DNA of 64,000 bases, taken from the NCBI RefSeq assembly GCF_041260665.1, contig NZ_JBGCCT010000029.1, positions 62,001 to 126,000 on the forward strand, written 5' to 3'. Made by a program: the position numbers and the translations under genes. Source of the DNA: Catenulispora sp. GP43 (GTDB lineage: Bacteria; Actinomycetota; Actinomycetes; Streptomycetales; Catenulisporaceae). The notes below the pieces were generated by a model. The model had not been told where the DNA came from. It did not search any database and saw nothing but the letters and a program-made list of their open reading frames with translations. Numbering within the stretch: position 1 is the stretch's first letter; each line of letters opens with the position of its first letter. Below, one piece after another: positions 1 to 10,984 of the stretch.

Positions 1-439
1 TGCGGCATCCGGCCAGCGCCTCGAAGTCGGTGAGCGCCATCAGGATCTCCGGCTTGGGCCAGTCGTCCGCGTAGTTGCGGTTCGGGTCGCCGGCGGCCAG
101 GCCGCGCTCCTGCTCGGCGGCGAACCCGGCCTCGGCCTGGGCCCGCGTCGGATGCGTCTGGATGGACAGCGCCTTGGCCGCCGACAGCACCTTGAGCAGG
201 AACGGCAGCCGGTTCTTGAACCGGGCGGCGACCTGGGGTCCGAGCATCCCCACCGGGTCTGCCGAGACGAAGTCGAGCAGCGTCGCCTCGCCGCCGTCGA
301 TGCGGGAGGGCGCGGTCGGGTGCGCGCCCATCCACAGCTCGGCCTCGGGCTGCCCGGAGGGCGCGCGGCCTAGCAGGTCGCTGATGGCGCTGGGCGAACC
401 CCACGCGTAGTGCTGGGTGGTGTTGGTGAGCCGGTACAC
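1..439 (-). CDS. manA: mannose-6-phosphate isomerase, class I (3' end outside window)
   Basis: Zinc-dependent cytosolic enzyme that interconverts mannose-6-phosphate and fructose-6-phosphate, supplying mannose donors. Reading the minus strand from the GTG at 439 gives about 146 codons with no stop before the window edge. Family motifs are visible: Y-A-W-G-S at residues 11-15, A-E-L-W-M-G-A-H-P at 33-41, and S-I-Q-T-H-P at 92-97, whose Gln94 and His96 match the first two zinc ligands of type I enzymes. It lies 42 bp downstream of ctaB on the same strand and may share its transcript. The start is tentative because no clear ribosome-binding site precedes it; no in-frame upstream ATG or GTG was seen. 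The product call is firm for this N-terminal third. Confidence 0.85.
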   Translation of the reverse strand, partial: MYRLTNTTQHYAWGSPSAISDLLGRAPSGQPEAELWMGAHPTAPSRIDGGEATLLDFVSADPVGMLGPQVAARFKNRLPFLLKVLSAAKALSIQTHPTRAQAEAGFAAEQERGLAAGDPNRNYADDWPKPEILMALTDFEALAGCR

Positions 440-481
440 CCTGGAAAGGCTAGTGGACGACGGAGTCCGCCGCGCTAAGGC

Positions 482-1471
482 TCAGTGGACGAGAGGGCTC
501 ACCGCGGCGGCCACGAACAGCAGCGCCAGATACATGTTCGAGAAGTGGAACAGCCGCATCGGCTGCAGCTCCACCCCGTCCTTGCCCGAGCGCGCCCGCA
601 GGTCCAGCCGGTGCGCCTCGACCAGGAAGACCACGCCGAGCACGGCGGCGGCGATCGGGTAGACCAGGCCGGTGTGCCCGATCGGCCACAGCAGCAGCGA
701 GCAGGCCACGGTCGCGTAGGAGTACCAGACGATCTGCTTGGTCACCTCGCGGGCCGGGGCCACCACCGGGAGCATCGGCACGTTCGCGGCCGCGTAGTCC
801 TCGCGGTAGCGGATGGCCAGGGCCCAGAAGTGCGGCGGCGTCCACAGGAACACGACCATGAAAAGCACGACCGGCGCCCACGCCAGGTGGTCCGTCGCCG
901 CGGTCCAGCCGATCAGCGCCGGGAAGCAGCCGGCCGCTCCGCCCCAGACGATGTTCTGCGGCGTGCGCCGCTTGAGCACCATCGTGTAGACGAGCACGTA
1001 GAAGGCGTTCGCCGCGAGCGCCAGGCCCGAGGACAGCCAGTTCACCGCCAGGCCCAGCCACAGGGTGGAGACCACCCCGAGCACGAGCCCGAACACCAGT
1101 GCGCTGTGCGGGCTCACCGAGGCGGCCGGCACCGGACGGCGCCGGGTGCGGCGCATCTCGGCGTCGATGTCGCGGTCCACGTAGCAGTTCAGCGCGTTGG
1201 CGCTGCCCGCCGACAGGTAGCCGCCGATGGTCACCGCGATGACCGGCCACAGCGGCGGCACGTGGCGCAGCGCCAGGAACATCACCGGGATCGTGGTGAC
1301 GAGCAGCAGCTCGATGATGCGGGGTTTGGTCAGGGCGACGTACGCCTTGACCACCGCCACAGCGTGTCCGCCACGTTCTGCCGCCGCCGCCTCAACGGCT
1401 GAAGGAACGGCGGCCCGGGACGGAGCCGTGGTCGGGGGAGTCTCGACCGTGGTCAAAAGCCCGTCCTCCAT
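482..1471 (-). CDS. ctaB: protoheme IX farnesyltransferase (heme O synthase)
   Basis: Integral membrane prenyltransferase that adds a farnesyl group to heme b to make heme O for cytochrome oxidases. The 329-residue protein has the family's multi-pass membrane pattern from about residue 45 onward, after an Ala-rich cytosolic N-terminus of about 40 residues. The first prenyl-diphosphate motif N-x3-D-x3-D is at Asn95, Asp99 and Asp103, inside the loop [11 protein letters not shown]; the second conserved loop [12 protein letters not shown] is near residue 225. It is divergent from the tkt operon, an arrangement common in actinobacteria. The ATG at 1471 has only a weak ribosome-binding site, but the frame is closed upstream and the length is normal. 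Confidence 0.95.
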   Translation of the reverse strand: MEDGLLTTVETPPTTAPSRAAVPSAVEAAAAERGGHAVAVVKAYVALTKPRIIELLLVTTIPVMFLALRHVPPLWPVIAVTIGGYLSAGSANALNCYVDRDIDAEMRRTRRRPVPAASVSPHSALVFGLVLGVVSTLWLGLAVNWLSSGLALAANAFYVLVYTMVLKRRTPQNIVWGGAAGCFPALIGWTAATDHLAWAPVVLFMVVFLWTPPHFWALAIRYREDYAAANVPMLPVVAPAREVTKQIVWYSYATVACSLLLWPIGHTGLVYPIAAAVLGVVFLVEAHRLDLRARSGKDGVELQPMRLFHFSNMYLALLFVAAAVSPLVH

Positions 1472-1772
1472 GGATGCCTGATTCGGACAACACGCAACTT
1501 TAAACCGTCGCCCCGCGCGCTCATGCGGCGGGTCGGCTTATCGCGCTTTGAGTCGCCGCGGAGATACGCACCGCATGTATACGAGCGCTGCACCACACCT
1601 GTTCACCAAGGGTTATCCCGCGCGTACGCGTCCCACCTGCTGACTCGGAACGCGATGCCCCTGAGGTCCGAGTAGGCTGGCGAAACGAGATCTGAATCAT
1701 GTTGCGCAGGGGTCCCACCAGCTGTACCCGAGCGTGGGTCCTCGGCGCGTGAACTGCGAAGGAGCGCTTCCG
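1472..1772. promoter_or_regulatory. divergent ctaB / tkt intergenic region
   Basis: This 301-bp gene-free stretch separates two divergent transcription units and must hold both promoters. On the ctaB side a minus-strand TAAAGT (complement of 1497-1502) is a reasonable -10 candidate about 25 bp from the ATG. On the tkt side TAGGCT near 1673 resembles an actinobacterial -10 element. The tkt ribosome-binding site AAGGAG is at 1759-1764. I found no strong operator palindrome. These are pattern matches only. Confidence 0.45.
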
Positions 1773-3899
<2,127 letters not shown>

Positions 3900-3926
3900 T
3901 TTTTAAGTGAAGAGGGAGATGACGAG

Positions 3927-5027
3927 ATGACGAACGAGAACCTGGACAAGCTGTCCGGCGCCGGTGTGGCGATCTGGCTGGACGACCTGTCCCGCAAGCG
4001 TCTGCAGACCGGCAACCTGGCCGACCTGATGGCGCAGAAGAACGTGGTCGGCGTGACCACCAACCCGACGATCTTCCAGAAGGCCATCGTCGGCTCCGAG
4101 GTCTACACCGAGCAGCTCACGGACCTCGCGGTCCGCGGGGTGACGGTCGACGAGGCCATCCGCATGATCACCACCGCCGACGTGCGCGCGGCGGCCGACG
4201 TCCTGCGCCCGGCGTACGACGCCTCCGACCGCCAGGACGGCCGGGTCTCGATCGAGGTCGACCCGCGCCTGGCGCACTCCACGGCGCCGACCGTGGCCGA
4301 GGCCAAGCAGCTGTGGTGGCTGGTGGACCGGGAGAACCTGTTCATCAAGATCCCGGCCACCCGCGAGGGCCTGCCGGCGATCACCGCGGTGCTGGGCGCC
4401 GGCATCAGCGTGAACGTGACGCTGATCTTCTCGCTGGAGCGCTACCGCGCGGTGATGGACGCCTTCCTGGCCGGTATCGAGCAGGCCAAGGCGAACGGCC
4501 ACGACCTGGCCAAGATCGCCTCGGTCGCGTCGTTCTTCGTCAGCCGCGTCGACACCGAGATCGACAAGCGCCTGGAGAAGCTCGGCAAGACGGAGCTCAA
4601 GGGCAAGGCCGGCGTGGCCAACGCCCGCCTGGCCTTCGAGGCCTACGAGGAGGTCTTCTCCTCGGACCGCTGGAAGGCCCTCGAGGCCGCCGGCGCCAAG
4701 GCCCAGCGTCCGCTGTGGGCCTCCACCGGCGTGAAGGACCCGGCGTACGTGGACACCATGTACGTCGACGACCTGATCACCCGCGGCGTGGTGAACACCA
4801 TGCCGGAGGCGACCCTGGACGCCGAGGCCGACCACGGCAAGCCGGTCGAGGACTCGATCCGGGCGCACTACGCCGACGCCCACAAGGTGCTCGACGACCT
4901 GGCCGCGGCCGGCGTCTCCTACGACGACGTGGTCCAGGTGCTGGAGGACGAGGGCGTGGACAAGTTCGAGGTGTCCTGGAAGGAGCTCCTCGAGGCGGTC
5001 CAGGGCGAACTGGACAAGCTCAAGTGA
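3927..5027 (+). CDS. tal: transaldolase
   Basis: Transfers dihydroxyacetone units between sugar phosphates, working with transketolase. The 366-residue protein is the long actinobacterial type. The N-terminal T-T-N-P-T-I-F strand (about 44-50) and F-I-K-I-P-A-T (139-145) with Schiff-base Lys141 are present. The start ATG at 3927 is preceded by a GAGGGAGA-type ribosome-binding site. Its TGA stop (5025-5027) overlaps the GTG start of zwf by four bases (GTGA), implying translational coupling. Confidence 0.97.
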   Translation: MTNENLDKLSGAGVAIWLDDLSRKRLQTGNLADLMAQKNVVGVTTNPTIFQKAIVGSEVYTEQLTDLAVRGVTVDEAIRMITTADVRAAADVLRPAYDASDRQDGRVSIEVDPRLAHSTAPTVAEAKQLWWLVDRENLFIKIPATREGLPAITAVLGAGISVNVTLIFSLERYRAVMDAFLAGIEQAKANGHDLAKIASVASFFVSRVDTEIDKRLEKLGKTELKGKAGVANARLAFEAYEEVFSSDRWKALEAAGAKAQRPLWASTGVKDPAYVDTMYVDDLITRGVVNTMPEATLDAEADHGKPVEDSIRAHYADAHKVLDDLAAAGVSYDDVVQVLEDEGVDKFEVSWKELLEAVQGELDKLK

Positions 5028-6622
5028 GCGACAAGGGGCACTTGGGCTTCCAGCTCTCTCAGGCTGAGAAGACGCTGCTGTCGCACGAGCTGGCGCCGGA
5101 GGGCGCGGCGAACCCGCTGCGCGACGCCGCGGACCGCCGCCTGCCGCGCATCGCCGGGCCCTGCGGCCTGGTGATGTTCGGCGTCACCGGCGACCTGTCC
5201 CGCAAGAAGCTGATGCCGGCGATCTACGACCTGGCGAACCGGGGGCTGCTGCCCCCGGGCTTCGCCCTGGTCGGGTTCGCCCGGCGGGACTGGGCCGACC
5301 AGGACTTCGCCGAGGAAGTGCACCAGGCGGTCAAGGAGCACGCGCGGACCCCGTACCGCGAAGAGGTCTGGCGCCAGCTGTCCGAGGGCTTCCGCTTCGT
5401 CTCCGGCGAGTTCGGCGACAAGCAGGCCTTCATCGAGCTGAAGGAGACCATCGACAAGCTCGACGCCGAGCGCGGCACCAACGGCAACCACGCGTTCTAC
5501 CTGTCGGTCCCGCCGAAGTTCTTCCCCGGCGTGGTCGAGCAGCTGCACGAGGTGGGCCTGGACCAGGGACCGGAGGGCTCCTGGCGCCGCGTCATCATCG
5601 AGAAGCCGTTCGGGCACGACCTGGCCTCGGCCCGGGAGCTCAACGCCATCGTGGACTCGGTGTTCCCGCCCAAGTCGGTCTTCCGCATCGACCACTACCT
5701 GGGCAAGGAGACCGTCCAGAACATCCTGGCGCTGCGCTTCGCCAACGAGATGTTCGAGCCGATCTGGACCCGGGACCACGTGGACCACGTCCAGATCACG
5801 ATGGCCGAGGACATCGGCATCGGCGGCCGGGCCGGGTACTACGACGGCATCGGCGCGGCGCGCGACGTCATCCAGAACCACCTGTTGCAGCTGCTGGCCC
5901 TGACCGCGATGGAGGAGCCGGTGTCCTTCGACGCCGACGCCATCGCCGCGGAGAAGACCAAGGTGCTCTCGGCCATCCGGCTCCCGGACGACCTGGACAC
6001 CTACACGGTCCGCGGGCAGTACGCGGCCGGCTGGCAGGGCGGCGAGAAGGTGGTCGGCTACCTGCAGGAGGACGGCATCTCGCCGGACTCGGTGACCGAC
6101 ACCTACGCCGCGGTGAAGCTGGAGGTGAACACCCGCCGCTGGGCCGGCGTGCCGTTCTACCTGCGCACCGGCAAGCGTCTGGGGCGCCGCGTCACCGAGA
6201 TCGCGGTGGTGTTCAAGCGCTCGCCGTTCCTGCCCTTCACCCCGACGCAGACCGAGGAGCTGGGGCAGAACGCCCTGGTGATCCGGGTGCAGCCGGACGA
6301 GGGCGTGACGGTCCGCTTCGGCTCCAAGGTCCCGGGCACCTCGATGGAGGTGCGCGACGTGAACATGGACTTCGCCTACGGCGAGGCGTTCACCGAGTCC
6401 TCCCCGGAGGCCTACGAGCGGCTGATCCTGGACGTGCTGCTCGGCGACGCGCCGCTGTTCCCGCGCGTGGCGGAGGTCGAACTGGGCTGGGAGGTCCTGG
6501 ACCCGATCGAGGAGTACTGGGGCCAGCACGGCAAGCCGGAGCAGTACACCTCGGGCACCTGGGGTCCGGCCAAGGCGGACGAGATGCTCGCGAAGGACGG
6601 ACGGAGCTGGCGGCGGCCATGA
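5024..6622 (+). CDS. zwf: glucose-6-phosphate 1-dehydrogenase
   Basis: Oxidises glucose-6-phosphate to 6-phosphogluconolactone and makes NADPH, the first step of the oxidative pentose phosphate branch. I set the start at GTG 5024 inside the tal stop (GTGA overlap). The product is 532 residues. It carries the dinucleotide loop G-V-T-G-D-L at 53-58, E-K-P-F-G at 193-197, and the signature R-I-D-H-Y-L-G-K-E at 221-229, which contains the substrate-binding and catalytic His. The stop overlaps opcA by four bases (ATGA). Confidence 0.97.
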   Translation: MSDKGHLGFQLSQAEKTLLSHELAPEGAANPLRDAADRRLPRIAGPCGLVMFGVTGDLSRKKLMPAIYDLANRGLLPPGFALVGFARRDWADQDFAEEVHQAVKEHARTPYREEVWRQLSEGFRFVSGEFGDKQAFIELKETIDKLDAERGTNGNHAFYLSVPPKFFPGVVEQLHEVGLDQGPEGSWRRVIIEKPFGHDLASARELNAIVDSVFPPKSVFRIDHYLGKETVQNILALRFANEMFEPIWTRDHVDHVQITMAEDIGIGGRAGYYDGIGAARDVIQNHLLQLLALTAMEEPVSFDADAIAAEKTKVLSAIRLPDDLDTYTVRGQYAAGWQGGEKVVGYLQEDGISPDSVTDTYAAVKLEVNTRRWAGVPFYLRTGKRLGRRVTEIAVVFKRSPFLPFTPTQTEELGQNALVIRVQPDEGVTVRFGSKVPGTSMEVRDVNMDFAYGEAFTESSPEAYERLILDVLLGDAPLFPRVAEVELGWEVLDPIEEYWGQHGKPEQYTSGTWGPAKADEMLAKDGRSWRRP

Positions 6623-7686
6623 TCAAGCACCTGGATTCCACCACCTCGGCGAAGATCGCCGGCGCCCTGATCGACATCCGCAAGGAGGCCGGGGCGGCCA
6701 CCACCGGCGCGGTCCTGACCCTGGTGATCGAGACCGATGAACGGCACCACTACTACGCCCTGCGGGCCGCGCGCGAGGCCTCGCGCGCGCACCCCTCGCG
6801 CATCCTGGTCGTGATACCGCACCCGGAGCAGCCCTTCAGCGGGCTGGACGCCGAGGTGCGGGTGGGCGACGAGATGGGCCCGGGCGAGGCGGTGGTGATG
6901 CGCCTGAACGGCGAGCTGGCCGCGCACGCCGACGCGGTCGTGCTGCCGCTGCTGCTGCCGGACACCCCGGTGGTCACCTGGTGGCCGGCCGACTCCCCCG
7001 AGGACCCGGCCGAGTCGGCCCTGGGCAAGCTGGCGACGCGCCGGATCACCGACGCCTCCGGCACGCACCAGCCGATCCAGGTGGCCGACCGGCTGCGCGG
7101 CTACTCCCCCGGCGACACCGACCTGTCCTGGACCCGCTGCACCCCGTGGCGCTCCATGCTGGCCGCGGCCCTGGATCAGATGCCCTGCATGGTGAAGAGC
7201 GTCAAGGTCACCGCGGAGATCGACAACGCGTCGTCGCGGCTGCTGGCGGTCTGGCTGGGCTGGCGCCTGGGCGTGCCGGTGACGCTGTCCACGGACACCG
7301 GCCCCGGCATCACCGGGGTGCACCTGGGCACCGACATGGGCGAGATCAGCCTGACCCGCCCGGACGGGATGCTCGCGATCCTGTCCATGCCCGAGCAGCC
7401 CGACCGGCACGTCGCGCTCAAGCGCCGCGAGCTGGCCGACCTGCTCACCGAGGAGCTGCGCCGCCTGGACGTCGACGAGACGTACGAGGAGGTGCTCCGG
7501 CACGTCACCGAGCGGGACGTGGCGCAGATCGAGGAGGTGGCGCCGAAGCCGGCGAAGCAGGCCACCATCACGATGACCGCCGAGCCCGACTCCGGCCCCC
7601 TGGGCGAGCTGCCCAGGGAGTCGGTCGAGCAGGAGAAGGAAGACCAGGACCTGGCGATCGACAAGCCGCTGGACGACGCTCCATGA
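6619..7686 (+). CDS. opcA: OpcA, glucose-6-phosphate dehydrogenase assembly protein
   Basis: OpcA proteins assist assembly or activation of G6PDH in actinobacteria and cyanobacteria. The 355-residue product has the family layout: an N-terminal domain containing T-L-V-I-E-T-D, the central V-V-T-W-W-P-A-D-S-P block near residue 117, and the D-L-S-W-T-R-C-T-P-W-R block near 170. The last 40 residues are acidic, Lys-containing and low in complexity. ATGA overlaps link it to both zwf and pgl, so all oxidative-branch genes are translated as a coupled set. Confidence 0.95.
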   Translation: MIKHLDSTTSAKIAGALIDIRKEAGAATTGAVLTLVIETDERHHYYALRAAREASRAHPSRILVVIPHPEQPFSGLDAEVRVGDEMGPGEAVVMRLNGELAAHADAVVLPLLLPDTPVVTWWPADSPEDPAESALGKLATRRITDASGTHQPIQVADRLRGYSPGDTDLSWTRCTPWRSMLAAALDQMPCMVKSVKVTAEIDNASSRLLAVWLGWRLGVPVTLSTDTGPGITGVHLGTDMGEISLTRPDGMLAILSMPEQPDRHVALKRRELADLLTEELRRLDVDETYEEVLRHVTERDVAQIEEVAPKPAKQATITMTAEPDSGPLGELPRESVEQEKEDQDLAIDKPLDDAP

Positions 7687-8471
7687 GCGCCACTCCGGTC
7701 GTCATCGTCCACCGCGACGCGGAGGTCCTGGCGCAGGCTGTGGCGGCGCGGCTGATCACCCGGGTGGCCGACGTGCAGGCGCTCCGCGGCGCCGCGCACG
7801 TCGTCCTGACCGGCGGCACCGTCGGCATCAAGACGCTGGCGGCGGTCGCGGCCTCCCCGGCGCGCACCGCGGTGGACTGGTCCCGGGTCCAGCTGTGGTG
7901 GGGCGACGAGCGCTTCCTGCCCTCCGGGGATCCGGAGCGCAACGAGACCCAGGCCCGCGAGGCCCTGCTGGACGGCCTGGTCACCGAAGGGCTCCTGCCG
8001 CCGGAGAACATCCACGCGATGCCGGCCGCCGACAAGGCGGGCTTCACGCCCGAGGAGTCGGCGGAACAGTACGCGGCGACGCTGGCGGACTACGCCCGCG
8101 AGGGCGCGGACGTCCCGGCCTTCGACGTGCTCCTGCTGGGCATGGGCCCGGACGGCCACATCGCCTCGCTGTTCCCGGGCCACCCGGAGCTGTACGAGGA
8201 GAAGCGCAGCGCGGTCGGCGTCCGCAACTCGCCGAAGCCGCCGCCGCTGCGGGTCTCGCTGACCCTGCCCTCGATCCAGGCGGCCGCCGAGGTCTGGGTG
8301 GTCGCGGCCGGGGCGGAGAAGGCGAAGGTCACGCACCTGGCGCTGTCCGGCGCGGGGCCCGTGCAGATCCCGGCCGCCGGGGCGCGCGGGCGCGGACGGA
8401 GCCTGTTCCTGCTGGACCGGGCCTCGGCTTCGGAGCTGCCCAAGGAATTGGCACCGTACTCGCTGAGCTGA
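7683..8471 (+). CDS. pgl: 6-phosphogluconolactonase
   Basis: Hydrolyses 6-phosphogluconolactone, the product of Zwf. The 262-residue protein shows L-T-G-G-T near residues 42-46, W-W-G-D-E-R-F at 72-78 and the G-P-D-G-H-I-A-S-L-F-P-G block near 156-167, all typical of the DevB/Pgl family. The start ATG at 7683 overlaps the opcA stop (ATGA). Last gene of the operon, followed 21 bp later by a strong hairpin terminator. Confidence 0.96.
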   Translation: MSATPVVIVHRDAEVLAQAVAARLITRVADVQALRGAAHVVLTGGTVGIKTLAAVAASPARTAVDWSRVQLWWGDERFLPSGDPERNETQAREALLDGLVTEGLLPPENIHAMPAADKAGFTPEESAEQYAATLADYAREGADVPAFDVLLLGMGPDGHIASLFPGHPELYEEKRSAVGVRNSPKPPPLRVSLTLPSIQAAAEVWVVAAGAEKAKVTHLALSGAGPVQIPAAGARGRGRSLFLLDRASASELPKELAPYSLS

Positions 8472-8492
8472 GATCAGCTGGTCAGAACGCTG

Positions 8493-8534
8493 AGTGCCGC
8501 CGGGGTCTTCGGATCTCGGCGGCACTTTGTTTTT
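8493..8534 (+). terminator. rho-independent terminator of the tkt-pgl operon
   Basis: Arms AGTGCCGCC (8493-8501) and GGCGGCACT (8518-8526) form a perfect 9-bp stem with a 16-nt loop, followed directly by TTGTTTTT. It lies 21 bp after the pgl stop. Confidence 0.9.
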
Positions 8535-8601
8535 CGCAACCAGGCCATCACGTTGCCAGTGGCCTTGGAACCGGCCTCATGATCACACCTACGATCAGCC
8601 C

Positions 8602-9699
8602 ATGACCATGCCGCCGCCGCCGTCGCAGTCGCAGTCGCAGTCGCAGTCGCAGTCGCCCATCCGCATCGGCGCCCTGGCTCCCCTGAGCAAGCCGGGCTGG
8701 GCCGAAGCAGGCCGCCACCTTCTCACCGGAATCGAGCTGGCCGTCGGCGACAGCGGCATCCCCATCGACCTCCTGATCCGCGACACCGCCGCCGACCCCG
8801 CCAAGGCCACCGCCGCCGTCGACGAGCTGGCCGACCTCGGCGCGGCCGCCATCGTCGGCGAGTACCACAGCGTCGTCGCCCGCACCGCCGCGGCCCGCGC
8901 CGACGCCCGCGGCATCCCGTTCCTCTGCTCCTCAGCGGTCCTCGACACCCTCACTGAGCACCCGACCGACTGGGTCGCCCGCATCGCCCCGGCACAGTCC
9001 CACTGCTGGCAGGTCTACGCCGACTTCCTGCTCGCCGCAGGCCACACCCGCATCGCCGTCGCAGCTCAGCCGACCGTCTACTGGGAGTCCGGCACCCGCG
9101 TCCTGCGCGACCGTCTGACCTCTCGCGGCGCCACCCTCGTCGAGGTCGACATCACCGAAGTCTGCGATGCCCTCGTCGACAGCCGCGCGACAGCCCTCTT
9201 GCTTCTCGCCGGCACCCCCGAGCCGGCGGTGCCGATCGTCAAGGCCGTCCGCGCCGACGCGCGGCTGACCGACATCCTCATCGGCGCTCCCGCCGGCCAG
9301 CCCGAGTTCACCGAATGGGCCGAACTGCTCGGCGCCGACGGTACCGGCATCCCGTTCCTGAGCTACCTGCCCGAAGCCCTCACCCCGCTCGGCGAGCGCG
9401 TCGATTCCGCACTCCACGAGCGTCTGGCCGGCCCGCCGTCGTTCGTCGCGTTCGAGGGCTACGACACCATCGCCGTCCTCGCCGAGATCCTGCGCACCCA
9501 CGGCTCGGATCGCAAGACCATCGCCGAGGCCTGGCCGCACATCTCCGTCGAAGGCACCCGGGGGCACATCCGGTTCTCCCGCGCCCCGGGCATCAGCGTC
9601 GGTATCTGGCAATGGGCCTGGCCGCCGGTGCAGGTCATCGACCGCGACCCCGCCGACCCCGCGCGGATCCGGGTCCGCTACTCCGGCCCGCGCTCGTGA
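8602..9699 (+). CDS. type 1 periplasmic-binding-fold protein without a signal peptide
   Basis: A 365-residue protein resembling branched-chain amino acid/amide ABC-transporter binding proteins (Peripla_BP_6 fold). The N-terminus reads I-R-I-G-A-L-A-P-L near residue 19, and the lobe typical of the family follows (G-I-E-L-A-V, A-A-I-V-G-E-Y-H-S, F-V-A-F-E-G-Y-D-T-I-A-V-L). No signal peptide or lipobox is visible: the start is followed by Pro-rich and (Ser-Gln) repeats, so it is probably cytosolic. No permease or ATPase gene is adjacent. Regulatory AmiC- or ANF-type sensing is possible but there is no proof. ATG 8602 chosen; another ATG lies two codons on. The 3' end overlaps the convergent thioesterase gene by 22 bp. 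Confidence 0.75.
   Translation: MTMPPPPSQSQSQSQSQSPIRIGALAPLSKPGWAEAGRHLLTGIELAVGDSGIPIDLLIRDTAADPAKATAAVDELADLGAAAIVGEYHSVVARTAAARADARGIPFLCSSAVLDTLTEHPTDWVARIAPAQSHCWQVYADFLLAAGHTRIAVAAQPTVYWESGTRVLRDRLTSRGATLVEVDITEVCDALVDSRATALLLLAGTPEPAVPIVKAVRADARLTDILIGAPAGQPEFTEWAELLGADGTGIPFLSYLPEALTPLGERVDSALHERLAGPPSFVAFEGYDTIAVLAEILRTHGSDRKTIAEAWPHISVEGTRGHIRFSRAPGISVGIWQWAWPPVQVIDRDPADPARIRVRYSGPRS
8623..8652 (+). repeat. five-unit TCGCAG hexanucleotide repeat in coding sequence
   Basis: Five perfect head-to-tail TCGCAG units encode Ser-Gln repeats near the N-terminus of the binding-fold protein. Slippage of whole units would keep the frame and only change linker length. Confidence 0.9.
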
Positions 9700-10103
9700 A
9701 TCCGGCGGAAGTCGTCCGACCACGGCGTGGGCCGCCGGTCCGGGCCGGTGCGGACGATGGTCCGCCGCCCGACCGCGTGCACCACGCCGCCGTCGCCGAC
9801 GAAGCGGAACTCGTAGACGCAGCTGGTCGTCCCGATCTTCACCACGCGCAGCTCCACGTCCAGCTCGCCGACCGCGGAGACCGGGACGCGGAACTCGACC
9901 TCGTACGCCTTCACCAGGTGCCGCATATCCGGTCCGTCGATCAGCTCCGGACGGCTCTCGTACCAGGTGCTCAGGGCCCGCTCGGCGTGCACGGCGTAGC
10001 GGGCGTTGTGCAGGACGCCGACCTTGTCGAGCTCGTCGAACCAGACCCGGGTTCGGAAGACGTGCAGCGGCGGCTCGGTACCGCCGGCTTCGAGATCGCT
10101 CAT
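9678..10103 (-). CDS. acyl-CoA thioesterase, 4HBT hot-dog family
   Basis: A 141-residue single hot-dog protein. The segment W-F-D-E-L-D-K-V-G-V-L-H-N-A-R-Y (about 22-37) matches the 4-hydroxybenzoyl-CoA thioesterase signature, with the catalytic acid normally at an Asp in this loop. It probably hydrolyses small or aromatic acyl-CoA thioesters in the cytosol; the substrate is unknown. The start ATG at 10103 gives normal family length. Its 3' end overlaps the convergent binding-fold gene by 22 bp. Confidence 0.85.
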   Translation of the reverse strand: MSDLEAGGTEPPLHVFRTRVWFDELDKVGVLHNARYAVHAERALSTWYESRPELIDGPDMRHLVKAYEVEFRVPVSAVGELDVELRVVKIGTTSCVYEFRFVGDGGVVHAVGRRTIVRTGPDRRPTPWSDDFRRIHERGPE

Positions 10104-10198
10104 AGCCTCAGCTGTACCTCAATCGCGGGCCCCGTTCCCGGCTCGAAGGCTCCGGGACCACGTGATTCCAGCCACATCGCGACCCTACGCTGAGCGGC

Positions 10199-10891
10199 AT
10201 GACAGCCAGCACACGGAGCCACACGCATCCGTTCCTGCCGTACTGCCCCGAACGCCTGGACCAGGCTGAGGCGATCCAGCGCGGCAAGCAGTTCCACGCC
10301 CACCTCGACGCGCGCCGCAGCGTCCGCTTCTTCTCCCCCGATCCGGTCCCGGCCGAGATGATCGAGCTGGCGGTGGCCGCGGCGAACACCGCCCCGTCCG
10401 GCGCGCACCAGCAGCCGTGGAAGTTCGTCGCGGTCGGCGATCCGGCGCTGCGGCACCGGATCCGCGAGGCCGCCGAGGAGGAAGAGCGCATCAACTACGA
10501 GGGCGGCCGGCTGCCGGCGGCGTGGCGGGAAGCCCTCGGGCCGCTGGAGACCGACTCCGACAAGTCCTACCTGGACACCGTCCCGTGGATCGTCGTGGCC
10601 TTCGCGGAGAAGAGCACGCCGATGCCCGACGGCCGCCTGCGCAAGAACTACTACGTCAACGAGAGCGTCGGCATCGCCTGCGGCCTGTTCATCGCCGCCC
10701 TGCACACGATGGGCCTGGCCACCCTCACCCACACCCCCAACCCGATGGCCTTCCTGACCGAGATCCTCGAGCGTCCCTCGACCGAGCGCCCCTTCATCCT
10801 GTTCCCGGTCGGCTATCCGGCCGCCGACTGCGAGGTCCCCGCGCTCACCCGCAAGCCACTGGCCTCGGCGTTGGAGTACTTCGGCGGGTAG
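10199..10891 (+). CDS. nitroreductase-fold flavoprotein, iodotyrosine deiodinase-like
   Basis: A 230-residue FMN protein of the nitroreductase superfamily, closer to the iodotyrosine deiodinase (IYD) branch than to typical nitroreductases. R-R-S-V-R (39-43) is the FMN-phosphate motif, A-P-S-G-A-H-Q-Q-P-W (65-74) the flavin loop, and P-V-G-Y-P-A near 203 matches the C-terminal flavin segment. The lid residues that grip the zwitterion of iodotyrosine in IYD (Glu, Tyr, Lys) appear as Glu96, Tyr100 and Lys122 with nearly the same spacing. It may reductively dehalogenate halotyrosines; other quinone or nitro substrates are possible. It lies 93 bp upstream of an MFS exporter on the same strand. Confidence 0.82.
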   Translation: MTASTRSHTHPFLPYCPERLDQAEAIQRGKQFHAHLDARRSVRFFSPDPVPAEMIELAVAAANTAPSGAHQQPWKFVAVGDPALRHRIREAAEEEERINYEGGRLPAAWREALGPLETDSDKSYLDTVPWIVVAFAEKSTPMPDGRLRKNYYVNESVGIACGLFIAALHTMGLATLTHTPNPMAFLTEILERPSTERPFILFPVGYPAADCEVPALTRKPLASALEYFGG

Positions 10892-10908
10892 CCGCGGTCG
10901 CCTCTCTT

Positions 10909-10980
10909 GCCCCCTTCTCTTGCCCCCTCCTCATTCTGAGAGTAGCTTCCATTTTGTAGTCACTGCCAAGAGAAGGGGGC
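10909..10980 (+). promoter_or_regulatory. inverted repeat that could mask the MFS exporter ribosome-binding site
   Basis: GCCCCCTTCTCTT (10909-10921) is a perfect 13-nt inverted complement of AAGAGAAGGGGGC (10968-10980). The downstream arm contains the Shine-Dalgarno run GAAGGGGG that ends 5 nt before the ATG at 10985. A second anti-SD copy (CTCTTGCCCCCT, 10917-10928) repeats the upstream arm. A transcript started upstream of 10909 could fold and hide the site; one started in the AT-richer spacer (10930-10962) could not. The sequence is clear; the regulatory role is inferred. Confidence 0.5.
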
Positions 10981-10984
10981 TGTC

